Counted from the stretch's first letter, positions 36,556-48,866 are shown. The stretch is 64,000 nt of DNA from Parapristionchus giblindavisi (GCA_943737045.1 CALSFV010000276.1:1-64000), one strand, 5' to 3'. The notes: generated by a model from the sequence alone, not told the origin. A program made the numbers and translations.

Positions 36556-37057
36556 CTATTTAGTCATAGTAGAGCCAACAATCACTATACTATCTTCACT
36601 CATGTACAAATCGTCAATGGCGTCAAGGGTCAAATCGAGTAAGGGTTGCGATAAAACGATCTTGCGGGATAGATAAGATTTGGCGGGACGGTTAATACGA
36701 GTGGGAGCTTCGACAGAAGCAGAACTGGAAAGGATAATGGTTTCATGCGAGTCTGATGATGAAGATGAAGCATTGTTAGTGAATGAATTAGATGAAGGAA
36801 CATGCGGGGGACGGACGGCAGGGACTTGCGTAGGTTGCGAGTCGAATGAGGACTGTGATGGACTCGGAATAGGCGGGATCACATAGACACAAATGTCCGG
36901 CTTCTTCTTGCTGCGACGGATGGCCCTGCATCGTTTGCGATTGACTCTCTTGTAGCCGGGCAGTCGATGGCGAACTTTTAGTTCATCACTAGATGTAGCG
37001 AGAAACTCATCGAGTCGGGCCTCCCACGACATCCAACGAGCACTCCCACTAGCAAGC
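36556..37057 (-). CDS. Unknown small protein upstream of capg-2, possible operon partner
   Basis: An open frame of 158 codons runs from ATG 37032 to the stop at 36556. It stays open upstream to an acceptor-like AACCTTGTAG at about 37058-37067, so it may be the last exon of a longer gene. The N-terminal third is basic (RKRCRAIRRSKKKPD). The middle is Ser/Pro/Gln-rich and of low complexity. The C-terminus is acidic and hydrophobic (LDLTLDAIDDLYMSED). I recognise no domain. Codon use is not that of a simple repeat. Its stop lies 164 bp before the capg-2 start on the same strand, the spacing seen in nematode operons, so co-transcription is a reasonable inference. A nuclear role would fit the basic N-terminus but is not shown. 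Confidence 0.5.
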
Positions 37058-37067
37058 TACAAGGTTA

Positions 37068-38501
37068 AAATAATCGATAAACAGTGTTTGAACAAAAATA
37101 GAAAAATTTTGATATTTCGCGCTGGTCGGAGTTATGCCCAGTTCGTCATCTCAGCAATATCGTACTCTATTATTTAGAGTGCGCGCTGGGTCAGATTTAT
37201 GATTTGCTCCTAATTTCTCAAAATTTCCGTGAACTATTTCACCAGTGAACAAAATTGTAATTAATCACAAAAAATATTAGTATTGAACATAATTTCCTAC
37301 ACGAAATATAGTTTGCATAGTACTGAAAATTCTTTTGAACAAAAATGTTCCATTCTATATATTCAGTATCACTTCTTCGCTCTTTGGTCAGAAGATACTC
37401 TAGACACATAGACAGATACTTTTTTTTAAATATCAGATGAATCATATCAAGAACAGTGTAGTTCTCTATAGCATTCTGTCTTATCTCATCGAGCGATCAG
37501 ATTGGACATTCTGATAAATCATTCATCCACTCGAGAGTCATGGAAGTTATTGATGAATACCCTTCCCATCTTCATTCATCTTCACCTTTATTCTCGATTT
37601 CACTTTCTATCGAAATTGACCCACTTTGGATGGTGCACTACAACCCCCCTCTCACCTCCCTCTGCCTCTACCTCTGCCTGTACCTCTATCTGTGTCTCTC
37701 CTTCTGTCTCTACCTCTCCCTCTATCTCTCCCCTCCTTTTCTCATCTCCCACCTCCACCACAAGGCTGTTTTTGCGCCCCTCCGCACCAAGTTTGCGGTG
37801 TTCTGGTTCACTGTACTTATTATACTCGTTCTTTGAATAGTTATTAGAGTCGGTCAATCAATCATTCCTTACCGTTCTTTCTCAACCATTTCTTGGACAC
37901 TTCATTACTTTTTCTTTTGATTTTAATTTCTCCAAACTTGTTTCGTCCAGCCTTCTATAATCTTTACTTTGAACTATCGAATGTTTTGCGAAGATTCTTG
38001 ATTTTGATAAAATGTTAGATCTAGTTTCCTTCGACTTTAGTCTCCTATCTTACTATCTGTCTACCTTTACTTTGACTTCTCGTATATCTTTTTTGAAGTC
38101 TGGACTATTTCTAAAGTGTCTGTCTATGATTAAATGTACAATACATCTTATTATTAGATTGACAATCTTCTTATTCTTGTATGTGTTTGACCATATTCAT
38201 TTCTGTCACCATCAAAATATTCTCCATTCAGTATGATCTTTCACATTCCACTACTATAATACTGTATGAAATTATCATGGTAGATCAAGAACTTAATCAA
38301 TTTTCAATGATTTAAAATTCTAGGGATGTCGCATTCCCATTCAAGAATATTCGAAAATGTCATTGAATATCTATATCAAGTAATTCTCTGTTCTCTCATA
38401 GGTTGCCAACCCAAAAAAAAACTCACATTTCCTTTCTCTTCTATTGCGGATTTATTGATTATTGTTATTCAATCGATAATAATGTCGATTACGTTTCTAG
38501 A
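37068..38501. other. Intergenic region between divergent genes
   Basis: It separates the minus-strand unknown gene from the plus-strand SEC14 gene and probably holds both promoters. 37640-37760 is CT-rich low complexity. An open frame at 37445-37239 on the minus strand is not assignable. Confidence 0.45.
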
Positions 38502-41500
38502 ATGACTCTGACTGTGCCGGCCAATATATCGGATAGTGATCGGGCCAAGGTTGTCGAACTTCGTTCTCAAGTCAAAGAATACGTAAGTTCTATCGAACTC
38601 TATACATTTCCGGTTAGATTATAGTAAGAATATTCTACGAACAATAGTCGTACTCTATTCGAATACTGGAATAATTATTCTTTTTGTCACGGAATAATCC
38701 GAAAAATAGTAGCATAATAATAGTTGTTTATGTCAATTTAAATCTTGCAAAATGTGAAGAATAATAAATGAAAGAAGAGATAATATTTATCTAGTTAAAA
38801 ATATTGATTTGTTCGATTTGCAGCTCACGCCATACTACGACACTGAATTTAATCTGCTCCGATGGTTGATAGGACACGATTACGATATCGAGGTACAGTA
38901 ATAAATAAAAGTACCGTAATCAATGGAAGTACCGTAATCGACTTATCATGACAGCTAAAGCAGCATCCCTTCTTTTTAAAGAATTATGCCTAAGAATATC
39001 TAATTTTGTAGAATCAGTGAGATATAGTGTGGAGATAGATGAGTACACTATAGGAAATGTGTTGTTTGATGTACAACGATATCAAAGATCAAAGATCATA
39101 TTCAGCTTCTCAAACCCAAGTTAATCAATCATTTGCTACTACGAAAGTTCGAGGATTGGAATCTTGACGGAATTGCATCGACACCAAGAAATCATGCTAT
39201 TCACAATTATTGGAAGGTTATCAATTGATTTTGATCCCTGAACTTTGATCTTTCAATATTACTCTTTACCATGAAGAAACCACAAACAGTCACAGACAAT
39301 GGTTTATATAAAAATAACTCTTATTATTAATGACAATTAGATAATGACCGATTTATCGAGGACTGTACCGTAATCCGTCATTCCAATAATTCCAGTCAGG
39401 ACTCACGGGAGAGGCTGTGCTCACTCCTAATACGATCGTCAATGTTGAACAAACGGGAGCCAATGACTACTGGGGATTGCTCGCTAGTTATCCAACAAAT
39501 GAAGTACTCAGGGTACGGTACATATTGATTTTTGTGTTCATGACGAAATAGTTGATATTTTATACAATCCATCAACTTTTCTAATGAGAGTAGAAGTCAA
39601 TTCGATTTCATAGATCCCAGTTTTATGTTTCTTATCAGAAAAAAACATGTTTTTAAATTAATTAATATTTAAATTTAGGCACGAGTCCATGATCTTGAGA
39701 GTATGCTACGGCAGGTTATGCAATTGGAAACCAAGACAGGTTGAAGATTTATTTTATATATTTTTTGTACAAGGCTGTCAAAAATATCAAATATTTCTGT
39801 TGTTCTCTGAATTAGTCTAATGATTGAAACATATTACAATCAGTAATAAATGTTTTTTTTTGAAAGTCAATCATTCTTTCTCGCGATGAACTCTTTTTTT
39901 CAAAACTTTATCTTAACTTATAATTCTCTACTTGAAATTTATTTTAAGTAAACTACAAGCGAAACGTTAGTCTACTTAATGATTACATTCAGATAGTTTG
40001 AAAAAAATGATTATTCTATTTGTTGAAATAAAACGAAATATTTTAAATAACATTGTTCATTTTCAGGAGAAAGAGCTTCGATCCTCTACATAATGGATTT
40101 GACTGGATTGAAAATGGATAGAAACGTCATGACACTCGTATCAGGTAAAACATCTGCTCTTTCTTTAAAATTTTCCTGATACTAGTTCTGATTGAATTCT
40201 AATATGAAATAACAAGCTTGGAAAACGTTATTTTACGTTGACTGATTGTCTACAGTCTAATGTAAGATGTGGGGCTCGATAGAATGTAAACCAACGATTT
40301 GATATTTTCAAAGGTTTTTGATCTTTAATCTTTCAGGTGCTCTCGCTTCCATCTCCGCATTCATGTCTGATCACTACGTCGAACTCATTCATTCATTCGT
40401 CCTTGTCAACGTTCCCTCATTCATTCACGCCATATGGTTTGTAGTTTGATCTTTGATCTTTGATTGTTTATTTAATTTGAACTTTGGTCTTCGATTAACG
40501 TTATGCAGGTTAATCTTTGATATTTTCAGGACATTAGCACGACCACTTCTTCCTGAGAGAACCCGAAACAAGGTTTGAATTCTCAGTATTCTTTAACATA
40601 TAATTATATATTTTAATTGTACGACTATGACAAGGACAACCATTTTCAGGTAAAAATTCTCGGTTCAAATTGGCGGAAGGAGATACTGGAACTAGCCGAA
40701 CCGACAGTACTACCTTCATATTGGAATGTTGATGGAGATGAAGTGAGTGACTATGATTCATTTTAACATAATGTAATATAAATATGGATTAACTAACAGT
40801 AACAATCATCTTCCAAAAAATTTAAGAGATATCTGGGAAAACACCGGACAAAAATCTTATGTAAAGATGAAATTCAATTTTCAGTAATGATAATAATAAT
40901 AAGTAATAAAAGGTGTTCAAAGCGAGCATTCAACGAGGAGTCCCGGTGCCTCAAGAATTATACTATAAAGGTAATTGTATTCATTGCTTTGGGTTTATTG
41001 GAGCCTGTCAGTACTAAAGACCAATTCGAGTCAATTCCGCACTTTTCTTCATCAAAATCGATTTTACCAATGAGTACTATAATTTATAATAATTAATTTT
41101 AATAATGATGAAGATAATGGATATTACAGGGTCAATGCCATCCAATGCAGAGGTTCTTACTATCAAATCGGGCAAAACAGGAACCATCGATATGAAGATC
41201 AATGAGGTTTGATCTTTGATCTTCCAAACAATGTTGTCTACTTTCCATTTTTTTTATTAATTTGCACAAATGTAAAACATGCATTCCGAAAAAATATTTT
41301 AATAAATAGCTTGTAATAAAACGGATGTTTCAGGGTCAGAGCGTACACTACATTCTCCATGGCGATGGACAATTCGCTTTTGCTATTTACTATTCGGATA
41401 ATGTTGAGAGAGATGGAGAGGGTATCGAGAAATGGCAGAGGATATATCCACTATTCCAGGCAAGACTTTGTCTTTATTGATTTATATTTATGATCTGCCG

Positions 41501-41919
41501 TTTGCAAAGTACTGATAATCATTAGTTAATATGCATTGACCAATTTCTTGTCGACAAACGTGGCGTTACTAGCGTGGGCTGTCTGTGTTGGCAAACGGTT
41601 CCGTATACGCTTGTAATGTTACGTTTGTTTTCGGCAAACCATGAATGCATACATTTACAGGCCTTGTTAAGTTCCTGACATGCACAATAACGATAGATTG
41701 TTTAAAAAAATAATAATCAATTAAATCGATTCAGAAGATACCTGGCCCGACTACCGTACCCCTGAAAGATTCAATCAAATGTCCCAAAACCGGCACCTAC
41801 AGGTACGGTATCATGGAACGGATATTGATTGCTTATCGATTGTTTTCAGATTATGGATCTCTAACGAGCACGCCTGGTTCCATACTTTGAAGATTACTCA
41901 TGTACTTAAAATTGAATGA
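38502..41919 (+). CDS. SEC14-like protein with CRAL-TRIO and GOLD domains (CTG-1/CTG-2 type)
   Basis: Cytosolic lipid-binding/transfer protein family. Exons: 38502-38582, 38824-38892, 39148-39216, 39396-39512, 39679-39739, 40067-40144, 40337-40436, 40530-40572, 40650-40742, 40913-40970, 41130-41206, 41334-41459, 41735-41802, 41850-41919, giving 369 aa. The N-terminal helix matches the family's LLRW (LLRWLIGHDYDIE). The CRAL-TRIO core shows ILYIMDLTGLKMDR, HSFVLVNVPSFIHAIW and LLPERTRNKVKILGSNWRKE, very close to human SEC14L2. The C-terminal GOLD-like beta region runs from VLTIKSGKTGTIDM to HTLKITHVLKIE. The ATG follows TTTCTAG, a plausible trans-splice site. Two oddities stand out. The segment for the second CRAL-TRIO-N helix (AKAASLLFKELCLR at 38955-39016) is visible but does not fit the frame. 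Intron 12 begins with GC. Ends 519 bp from the convergent forkhead gene. Confidence 0.9.
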
Positions 41920-42438
41920 TAATTCTAGTCTATATTATGCCATATACAGCCACTTCTATTACGAACTGACTTTTATTGTACTCAAAGTATTTCAGAATCT
42001 CGAAGAATTAAATGCATTTTAAACATTTGAAAGTGAAATAAGAGTATAAATATGTTTTTTTATAATTGTATCGCAGGTCTAAAAAACACTATTGAGATTT
42101 TAGAAGAAAACAATTCCACCAAGCTTCTCTGCACTATAACACAATAGATCAATATGGTTGTCATTTCAGGTTTTTAAAATGGAGATTCAGTAATACAATT
42201 TGCAGACAACCAGCTATGATTAAATAATTAATTTATCTTTGAAATGATTAATATCGGATGGAATTAATAAAGCTTTAGGAAAACAATTGAGCAGATATTA
42301 AAAAAAGTATATCGTGCAAAAATTAAAGTAAGAAATGATAATATTATAATTATTAATAAAACAATCAGAGTTAATGGATTAATTATGCACATTCATGAAA
42401 TTTAAACCCGATCTCTGGACAAGTCTACTACATCTTTA

Positions 42439-44500
42439 TCAGAGCATAGCAGCTCTTTCTTCGAGAGCCTGAGCTGCTTTAGACAACATCTTCTCCTTTT
42501 CTGATCTATTGAATTTGACTTGATAGCGGGATACGTTCCACAGATCACTATGTAGATAGAGATGTTTGTTCTTCTCAAGTTCTTCCCGTGTACAAGCCCA
42601 TGCAGGAAGAAGACCGAGGATAGTGTCCATTAGACTACGACTATTGTAGTAATCGAAGTAATTCTTCATTGGAGAATATGATACTGGCTTGAAGGAGTAC
42701 TGAAAAGGTTGTGGGGATCACATTCTCTGTGATGAGCTTTGACTAAAGTATACTATGAAAACAACGAGAGTGATCGAAGGCCTATGTAGGAATCTTGCGT
42801 CGTGTATAATCAGGTTGATAAAAAATATGTGTAATGTATACCAAATATTCACCTCGGTAGAGTTAGATGGTTGCTCATTCTTTTCGGATTCATTTTCAAT
42901 GTCCACATTCTGATGATAACTATGGTTATTAAGAACCTGAAAGTGAATTAAAATTAAAAATCTATTCAAACTACGAATGAGTTTACATTTCCGCTATCAA
43001 AAGTAGGCTTCATTCTCTTCTTGATAGGTGATCTTGGTACATTGAATACACAAGGATCCACATTCTCACTCCATTCATCCTCATATTCTTGAGTCTAAAT
43101 ATAATCGTTGATCTTGAGTAATAATTTTAACGACAAATAAATTATCTATTATCACACCAACCTGAGTCAGCACTCTTTTGGCTGGAACTTTAGGAGCCAC
43201 ATATTCACTACTCTGTATATTGTACTGTGGTACATGCATCACACGTTCGTTAGTTCTCTACAATAAAAAATGAAATAATCAATGGTTAGATTATTCTTCT
43301 ATGTAAGGCACGAAATTCAAAATAATCCTTACCAAGGATGCTTGATGATTTCTTGATATGGGTTGAGGATCTGTTTGTTCAAATTTGAGGATATCCATGT
43401 CTAACTGAAATAGAATAATAGATTAACAATATTTTTCAGGCCTAACGAATACATGAAAACGATATTGTCAGAAGAGTGGATAACTTTTGTTAGTTTCATA
43501 TCATTTGAACGGAAGGTATGTACATACATATGAGTTAATAAAGGTTACATAGTTTAAAAAATAAATTTTAAATACTTGACTAACCTTCTTCTTCTTCTCA
43601 GGTACAATTCCCCATAGGAAAGATTTCCTTCCATTATCCGACTCCATTTCCATTTTGAAGAAGTAACTATACATTGAGAGACAATGTCTGATTGAATTCT
43701 TCCATCCATCATTCTTTGTGTAACGATAGAACGGAAAGATGTTGCTGAATATTTTAATTTTGATACTGTCGAATAAACTTATGCTTATTACTGGATTTTT
43801 TACTATACTTTTTTACTATGATTTTTTACTAAACTCTGGTATCTTACTATTATTATCTATATGATTGGTCGAAGTTTAAAATTTAATTAATTAATAAATA
43901 CCGTATAGATTTGTAGATATCCTTTACGGGAAGTAGACCATTTGGTGATTCTTTCAATGCACATGCAGTCATAGCAGCAAATGACCAATCTGGTCGAGGA
44001 TATGGATTGCCATCTTCTGTCTCTTGTTGCTGCTGCTGAAAATAATTCATTAAATTCTTATCTCGAAAATTTAGTTATAGTTCGAAGGTAATGATCTGGC
44101 AAGGGCGTGAGCTGATAATTCTATGAAAATGTTATCCTATATAGCTCAAAGAAATATATAGGAAAAAGTACCGCTTGTGGTTTCTTCGGCCCTCGTTTCC
44201 TCATGACCTCTGCGAATTGACGATTATCGATCTGAAAATACGCAAATTACATCTCAAAACATTATATTGAATGCTTTGGGCAGAGATTTTTTCCATATAG
44301 TTGCCTTTTAAAATCTGTTAGAATATATTATAGATACATGTAATAGATGAAATAATAGAAAAACCAAAAGATTTCATGAATTCAAATGAAAGACGTATAG
44401 TAACCTTATTCATCCAGTCATCATTATTAGAATCATGTAAAGAGATTGAATTAGGATCCATTGGAGCAACTGATCCATATCCAGAATGTGAATGACTCAT
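42439..44500 (-). CDS. Forkhead-box transcription factor, FOXN2/3-like
   Basis: Nuclear winged-helix DNA-binding protein. Nine exons keep frame: 44500-44405, 44231-44172, 44035-43902, 43744-43585, 43404-43333, 43257-43162, 43094-42987, 42936-42853, 42699-42439, giving 356 aa. The forkhead domain spans exons 3-4: WSFAAMTACALKESPNG, LLPVKDIYKSI, FPFYRYTKNDGWKNSIRH, CLSMYSYFFK and SFLWGIVPEKKKK. LPVKDIY, GWKNS.RH and the SLW..P pattern resemble FOXN2/FOXN3 (CHES1) more than FOXA or FOXO. RHCLSM in place of RHNLSL is a departure from consensus in the recognition helix. The C-terminal half is unassigned, with an NLS-like SPIKKRMK. The start was chosen because the ATG lies 9 bp after TTAATTTAG, a trans-splice-like acceptor. 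Subfamily is less certain than family. Confidence 0.88.
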
Positions 44501-44833
44501 TGATTAGTCTAAATTAAGATAATTAATTAATAAGACCAACACCAATGCTAAGAAAATAAGAATAAGTAAGTAATAGGGACTAATGAAAGAAAGGGGGCGT
44601 ACCATAATTGGGAGGAGCAATAAAGCTATCATTGCGAGGGATGAACGAGAGTGAGATGGACAAGCATGCCCACAGGGATAGATATATGATAAGATGTGAC
44701 CTGAGATGTGACCTAGCTATGAGAGAATGATAGAATGAACGTTGAGATTAGTCGATATGTACTTGCAATCTTTACTTATTTAAGTTATTTGTTAAAAAGC
44801 ACAAGAATAAGTTACACTTTAACATTAACAATA

Positions 44834-45302
44834 TATCGTACATGTAAAAATAGTTGTATCATGAACGGTGTGAATGGATCTGAACGGATCAGGCCGATCA
44901 AACAGGATTGTGAGCGAGAAGGCCATTTTCGTTATTTTTCTTTCTTTTCATTGTTTTTCTTTCCTTCGAATCTACTGTATGAAAGAAATCACGCCAAAAT
45001 ATTGCCATTTAGCAAAAATCATTGCTTTACAAATGAATAAATTGTTCCGATTATACGCTGAATAAATGGGTCAATTTTGGTTCATTGGAGCACTTTATTC
45101 CTCGCGAAAATGATGATTTTTGTTAAATGGCAATATTTTGGCCTAATGTATTTCAATATAGTAGATTCGATGAAAAGAAAAACAATGAAAAGAAAGAAAA
45201 ATAACGAAAATGGCCGGCTCGCTCACAATCCCGTTTGATCGGCCTGATCCGTTCAGATCCATTCACACCGTTCATGATACAACTATTTTTACATGTACGA
45301 TA
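44834..45302. mobile_element. Palindromic MITE, TIR TATCGTACATGTAAAAATAG
   Basis: The whole 469 bp folds on itself with the centre near 45068. The arms (for example GAACGGTGTGAATGGATC near the ends) are almost identical. Flanks share only CAAT. Located just beyond the 5' side of the forkhead gene. Confidence 0.9.
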
Positions 45303-46230
45303 CAATTTTTAATTTTGGATCTCTTTTTTAAAATTAAATTTCATTAATTACTCACTTTGATTGCATAAATGAGCATTCCAGTCGATATTGTGATAAGACC
45401 AATGAAAGACTGATAATATAGTATTCTTCACGGACCAAAAAGGTGATTGTAGATAAATTGATAGATAGTGGAGTGATCTCTATGAACGATGTGGTCGATT
45501 CGACTACACTCTTCCGTCACTCGCGTCTATTCCATCACCAGACAAGGATTAATACTCGAATCCCCTTCTAGAAGATCTTGGGATGTCTGGAGGTATACTT
45601 TCAACTATCAAGCAGGTTTAATGGATGAGAAGAACGTTTTCTTTGGTTTTATGTACTTCAATCAACAATAGGCCCGTTTTCGCGAAGGAAGAAGTATTTT
45701 TCTCTCAGAAATGGAAGAAAAAGAAATTATGAGCAATTCCCCCGGACTTGCTCTTCTTCACTTATAGTTAGCGCTGAAAAAATAAATATGTTTTATTGTT
45801 TTGTAGTAATATTCATTCATTGTTATCTTGTATTTTTTTTGTCTAGATAATCGTTAATATTGATCCATTCACTAACCATTAGATTTTGATACTTCTATCT
45901 ATATCTAATTGTTAGTGACAAATCGTTTGGCCATCTAAACTTGGATAAAGAAAATATTCAGCTCTTTTCTTGTTGTGACTTATCTAACAGATATTCCCCA
46001 TCCCCGATGCGTTCATTTGAAGGAATAAAATATTATATTATATTATATTATATATTATTAACAATTGGAACTACAAAGTAACAGACAACGCTACACATAT
46101 TATAACTCGCTTTATCGAGACATTTGTTGAACTGCAACACACCGTTACACCAGAACAACAACGAATATCTTATTCGATGCATTGAATAATCTTCTTACAC
46201 ATTACGCTTGTGTCTCTGCTTGTGTCTGCA
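45303..46230. other. Intergenic DNA, no gene supported
   Basis: AT-rich, with a TATTA repeat at about 46029-46058. Some short frames exist but none has paired splice sites or a recognisable domain. Confidence 0.45.
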
Positions 46231-46481
46231 ACTCCGCATTTTTAGGGGGGCCATTAATTTGGTCGAGAGTGAAAAGTTGAGCCATTATTTTGGTGGTTGA
46301 GCCAATAATTTGGTTCGAAGTGGGGCTGTTATTTAAGTCGCAAAGTTGAGCTATTTCTTTGGCTTAAATAATGGCCCAACTACTGTAAATCGAGCCGTTT
46401 CACCGAGAGCCGTAAAATAGGTAGGCGATATTTGCTAATATATCACACTATCTGAGAGAATTCAACAACCGAATTTTTTTT

Positions 46482-47797
46482 GGTATCGACGAAAAATGGA
46501 TTTTCCTGTTTCATGTATGATAATTACAGGCTCCATGAGTGAAGTTCACCGGTACTTGGAAATTCTTTCAAATTGAAAATTCGCTTCAGGGGGTGAACAC
46601 ACAACGATTTGGCGCCTTTTCCTAAAAGGTTTATTTCGAATCCAATCGATTCAGGAGTGGGTGCACTCGACTCCGTGGCTAATTCTAAGAAACTATTGTC
46701 CAGGAGAGTTTTTTGATCAAAGATCAACGAAGTCTGGAATCGAGAATTTTCGAAATAATTTTCACATTAAATTAATTCTCACTATTTTCCCATGGCGAAT
46801 GAAAAAATTTTATTTGCTTAATAGCTTCTTCATATTATATTACACCTTTAGTTTAAAAATTATAATTAATAAAAAATTAGAAGTTTGTGTACGAATCAAT
46901 TTTGTTTGTTGTATTTAATTGTGGTGAGGATTGGCGACGTTCCCTAAAAAGTTTATTTCGAATCCAATCGTTTCGTGAGTGGGCGCAATCGATTCATTGA
47001 CCAATTCTAAGAAACTTTTGTCTAGGAGAGTTTTTCGATCAAAGATCAACGAACGCTGGAATTGGGAATTTTCGAAAAAAATGTTTACATTATATTAATT
47101 CTCACTATTTTCCATAATTCTCACTATGTAGAAGCATTTGAGAAAATGAAAAGTTTACATTCGCTATGGAAAATTGTGAGAATTAATTTAATGTAAACAT
47201 TTTTTTCGAAAATTCCCAATTCCAACGTTCGTTGATCTTTGATCGAAAAACTCTCCTAGACAAAAGTTTCTTAGAATTGGCCAAGGAATCGATTGCGCTT
47301 ACTTCCGAATCGATTGGATTCGAAATAAACTTTTTGGGAACGTCGCCAATCCTCACCACAATTAAATACAACAAACAAAATTGATTCGTACACAAACTTC
47401 TAATTTTTTATAAATTATAATTTTAAACTAAAGGTGTAATATAATATGAAGAAGCTATTAAGCAAATAAAAATTTTTCATTCGCCATGGGAAAATAGTGA
47501 GAATTAATTTAATGTGAAAATTATTTCGAAAATTCTCGATTCCAGACTTCGTTGATCTTTGATCAAAAAACTCTCCTGGACAATAGTTTCTTAGAATTAG
47601 CCACGGAGTCGAGTGCACCCACTCCTGAATCGATTGGATTCGAAATAAACCTTTTAGGAAAAGGCGCCAAATCGTTGTGTGGTCACCCCCTGAAGCGAAT
47701 TTTCAATTTGAAGGAATTTCCAAGTACCGGTGAACTTCACTCATGGAGCCTGTAATTATCATACATAAAACAGGAAAATCCATTTTTCGTCGATACC
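46482..47797. mobile_element. 1.3-kb palindrome with an internal duplication in each arm
   Basis: GGTATCGACGAAAAATGG at the left pairs with the right end. The arms meet near 47139. Each arm contains two diverged tandem copies of a unit of about 320 bp (46620 and 46940 on the left) carrying GATCAAAGATCAACGAA. The unit is therefore present four times. Confidence 0.88.
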
Positions 47798-47857
47798 GCA
47801 CCTATGTGGATCCCTTAATATATAGATAGTGATTTTGCGAAAATCCAAAAGTGCCTT

Positions 47858-48066
47858 TCGTAGAACATCAATAACTTCCGTCATACGCAAGCAATCAAGG
47901 CGTTTTTTTTTCAGATTGTAGCCAGATACCTTGACTAATTTTCGCTTATTTTTTCACCACCATAACCCCTACCGTAACCGAGTTAGTTCGCGATAACTGT
48001 CGAAAAAAAAATGAACCACTCCCACCGCAGCCCCCGTTGAAGATAGAGCGATGCGGTTTTCACCAT
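47858..48066 (+). repeat. Direct repeat flanking a 600-bp segment, left copy
   Basis: Contains CCTTTCGTAGAA, CAATCAAGGC, GATTGTAGCCAGA and GAAGATAGAGCGATGC in the same order and orientation as 48658-48866, with substitutions. Confidence 0.8.
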
Positions 48067-48456
48067 TAGATTCAGCGTAGTCTAAATGTGAAAACTGTCG
48101 GACAACATTTTAAAATATTTCCTTAAAATCATTTTATTATTGATTAAAGTTGCAACATTTTCAACTTTGCGTTTATCGATTTATTCTTTTGTTTTTCTAT
48201 TCAGTTTTACTAAATCGAATACGGAGAACACGATGCGCACATTCTCCGATCGCAATTCTATCGATTAACGCCCTAAATTTGCATATCAACATTTCACCAC
48301 CTCCGTTTTGCGATAAAAAGCGACTATTACTGCTTCTTTTCGCTTGCATATGACATTTACGAATTTATTATCATTATTCAAAACAAAAATAAGTCACAAG
48401 AAGCAAAAACAAGCAAAAGAAACGATTCAGGGCGTAACAAAATTGTCACAGAGAAC

Positions 48457-48506
48457 TTTGAAGTGAACACACGCGTCGCGTACGCGTTGCGTGTGTTCAC
48501 TTCAAA
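48457..48506. repeat. Perfect 18-bp inverted repeat with GC-rich loop
   Basis: TTTGAAGTGAACACACGC and its exact complement are separated by 14 nt (GTCGCGTACGCGTT), which is itself nearly palindromic. It is strikingly GC-rich for its surroundings. Confidence 0.9.
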
Positions 48507-48657
48507 GCGATCATTTCAAAAAATGTCAATTTAATCGTGGGGTTTACTGCTAAATTACGTTTTCATTGTTTCATTCAGTATTCGTATCATCACTTTTTTC
48601 TTCAGGCCATCACTGGTTAGGGCCCTTACTATATAGAGCTTCGTTTAGCCTCTTTCC

Positions 48658-48866
48658 ACAACAGCCTTTCGTAGAATATTAATAACTCACTCCATACGCA
48701 ACCAATCAAGGCCCCTTTTTGTTTAGATTGTAGCCAGACTTCTTGACTACTTTTCGCCAGTGACCTTACCACCATATCCTCTACCGTAACCGAGTCAGTT
48801 CGCGATAACTGGCGAAAAAAATGAACAGAGAGCACAGCAGCCCCCTATGAAGATAGAGCGATGCTC
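48658..48866 (+). repeat. Direct repeat, right copy
   Basis: Second copy of 47858-48066. The minisatellite begins directly after it. Confidence 0.8.

Noticed and set aside
46524..47755. Paired frames of 67-85 codons on both strands
   Set aside because: Arms of a foldback repeat; identical because of inversion, with no coding signature.
47858..48866. LTR retrotransposon, from the pair of direct repeats
   Set aside because: No TG...CA ends, primer-binding site, polypurine tract or coding capacity between the copies.
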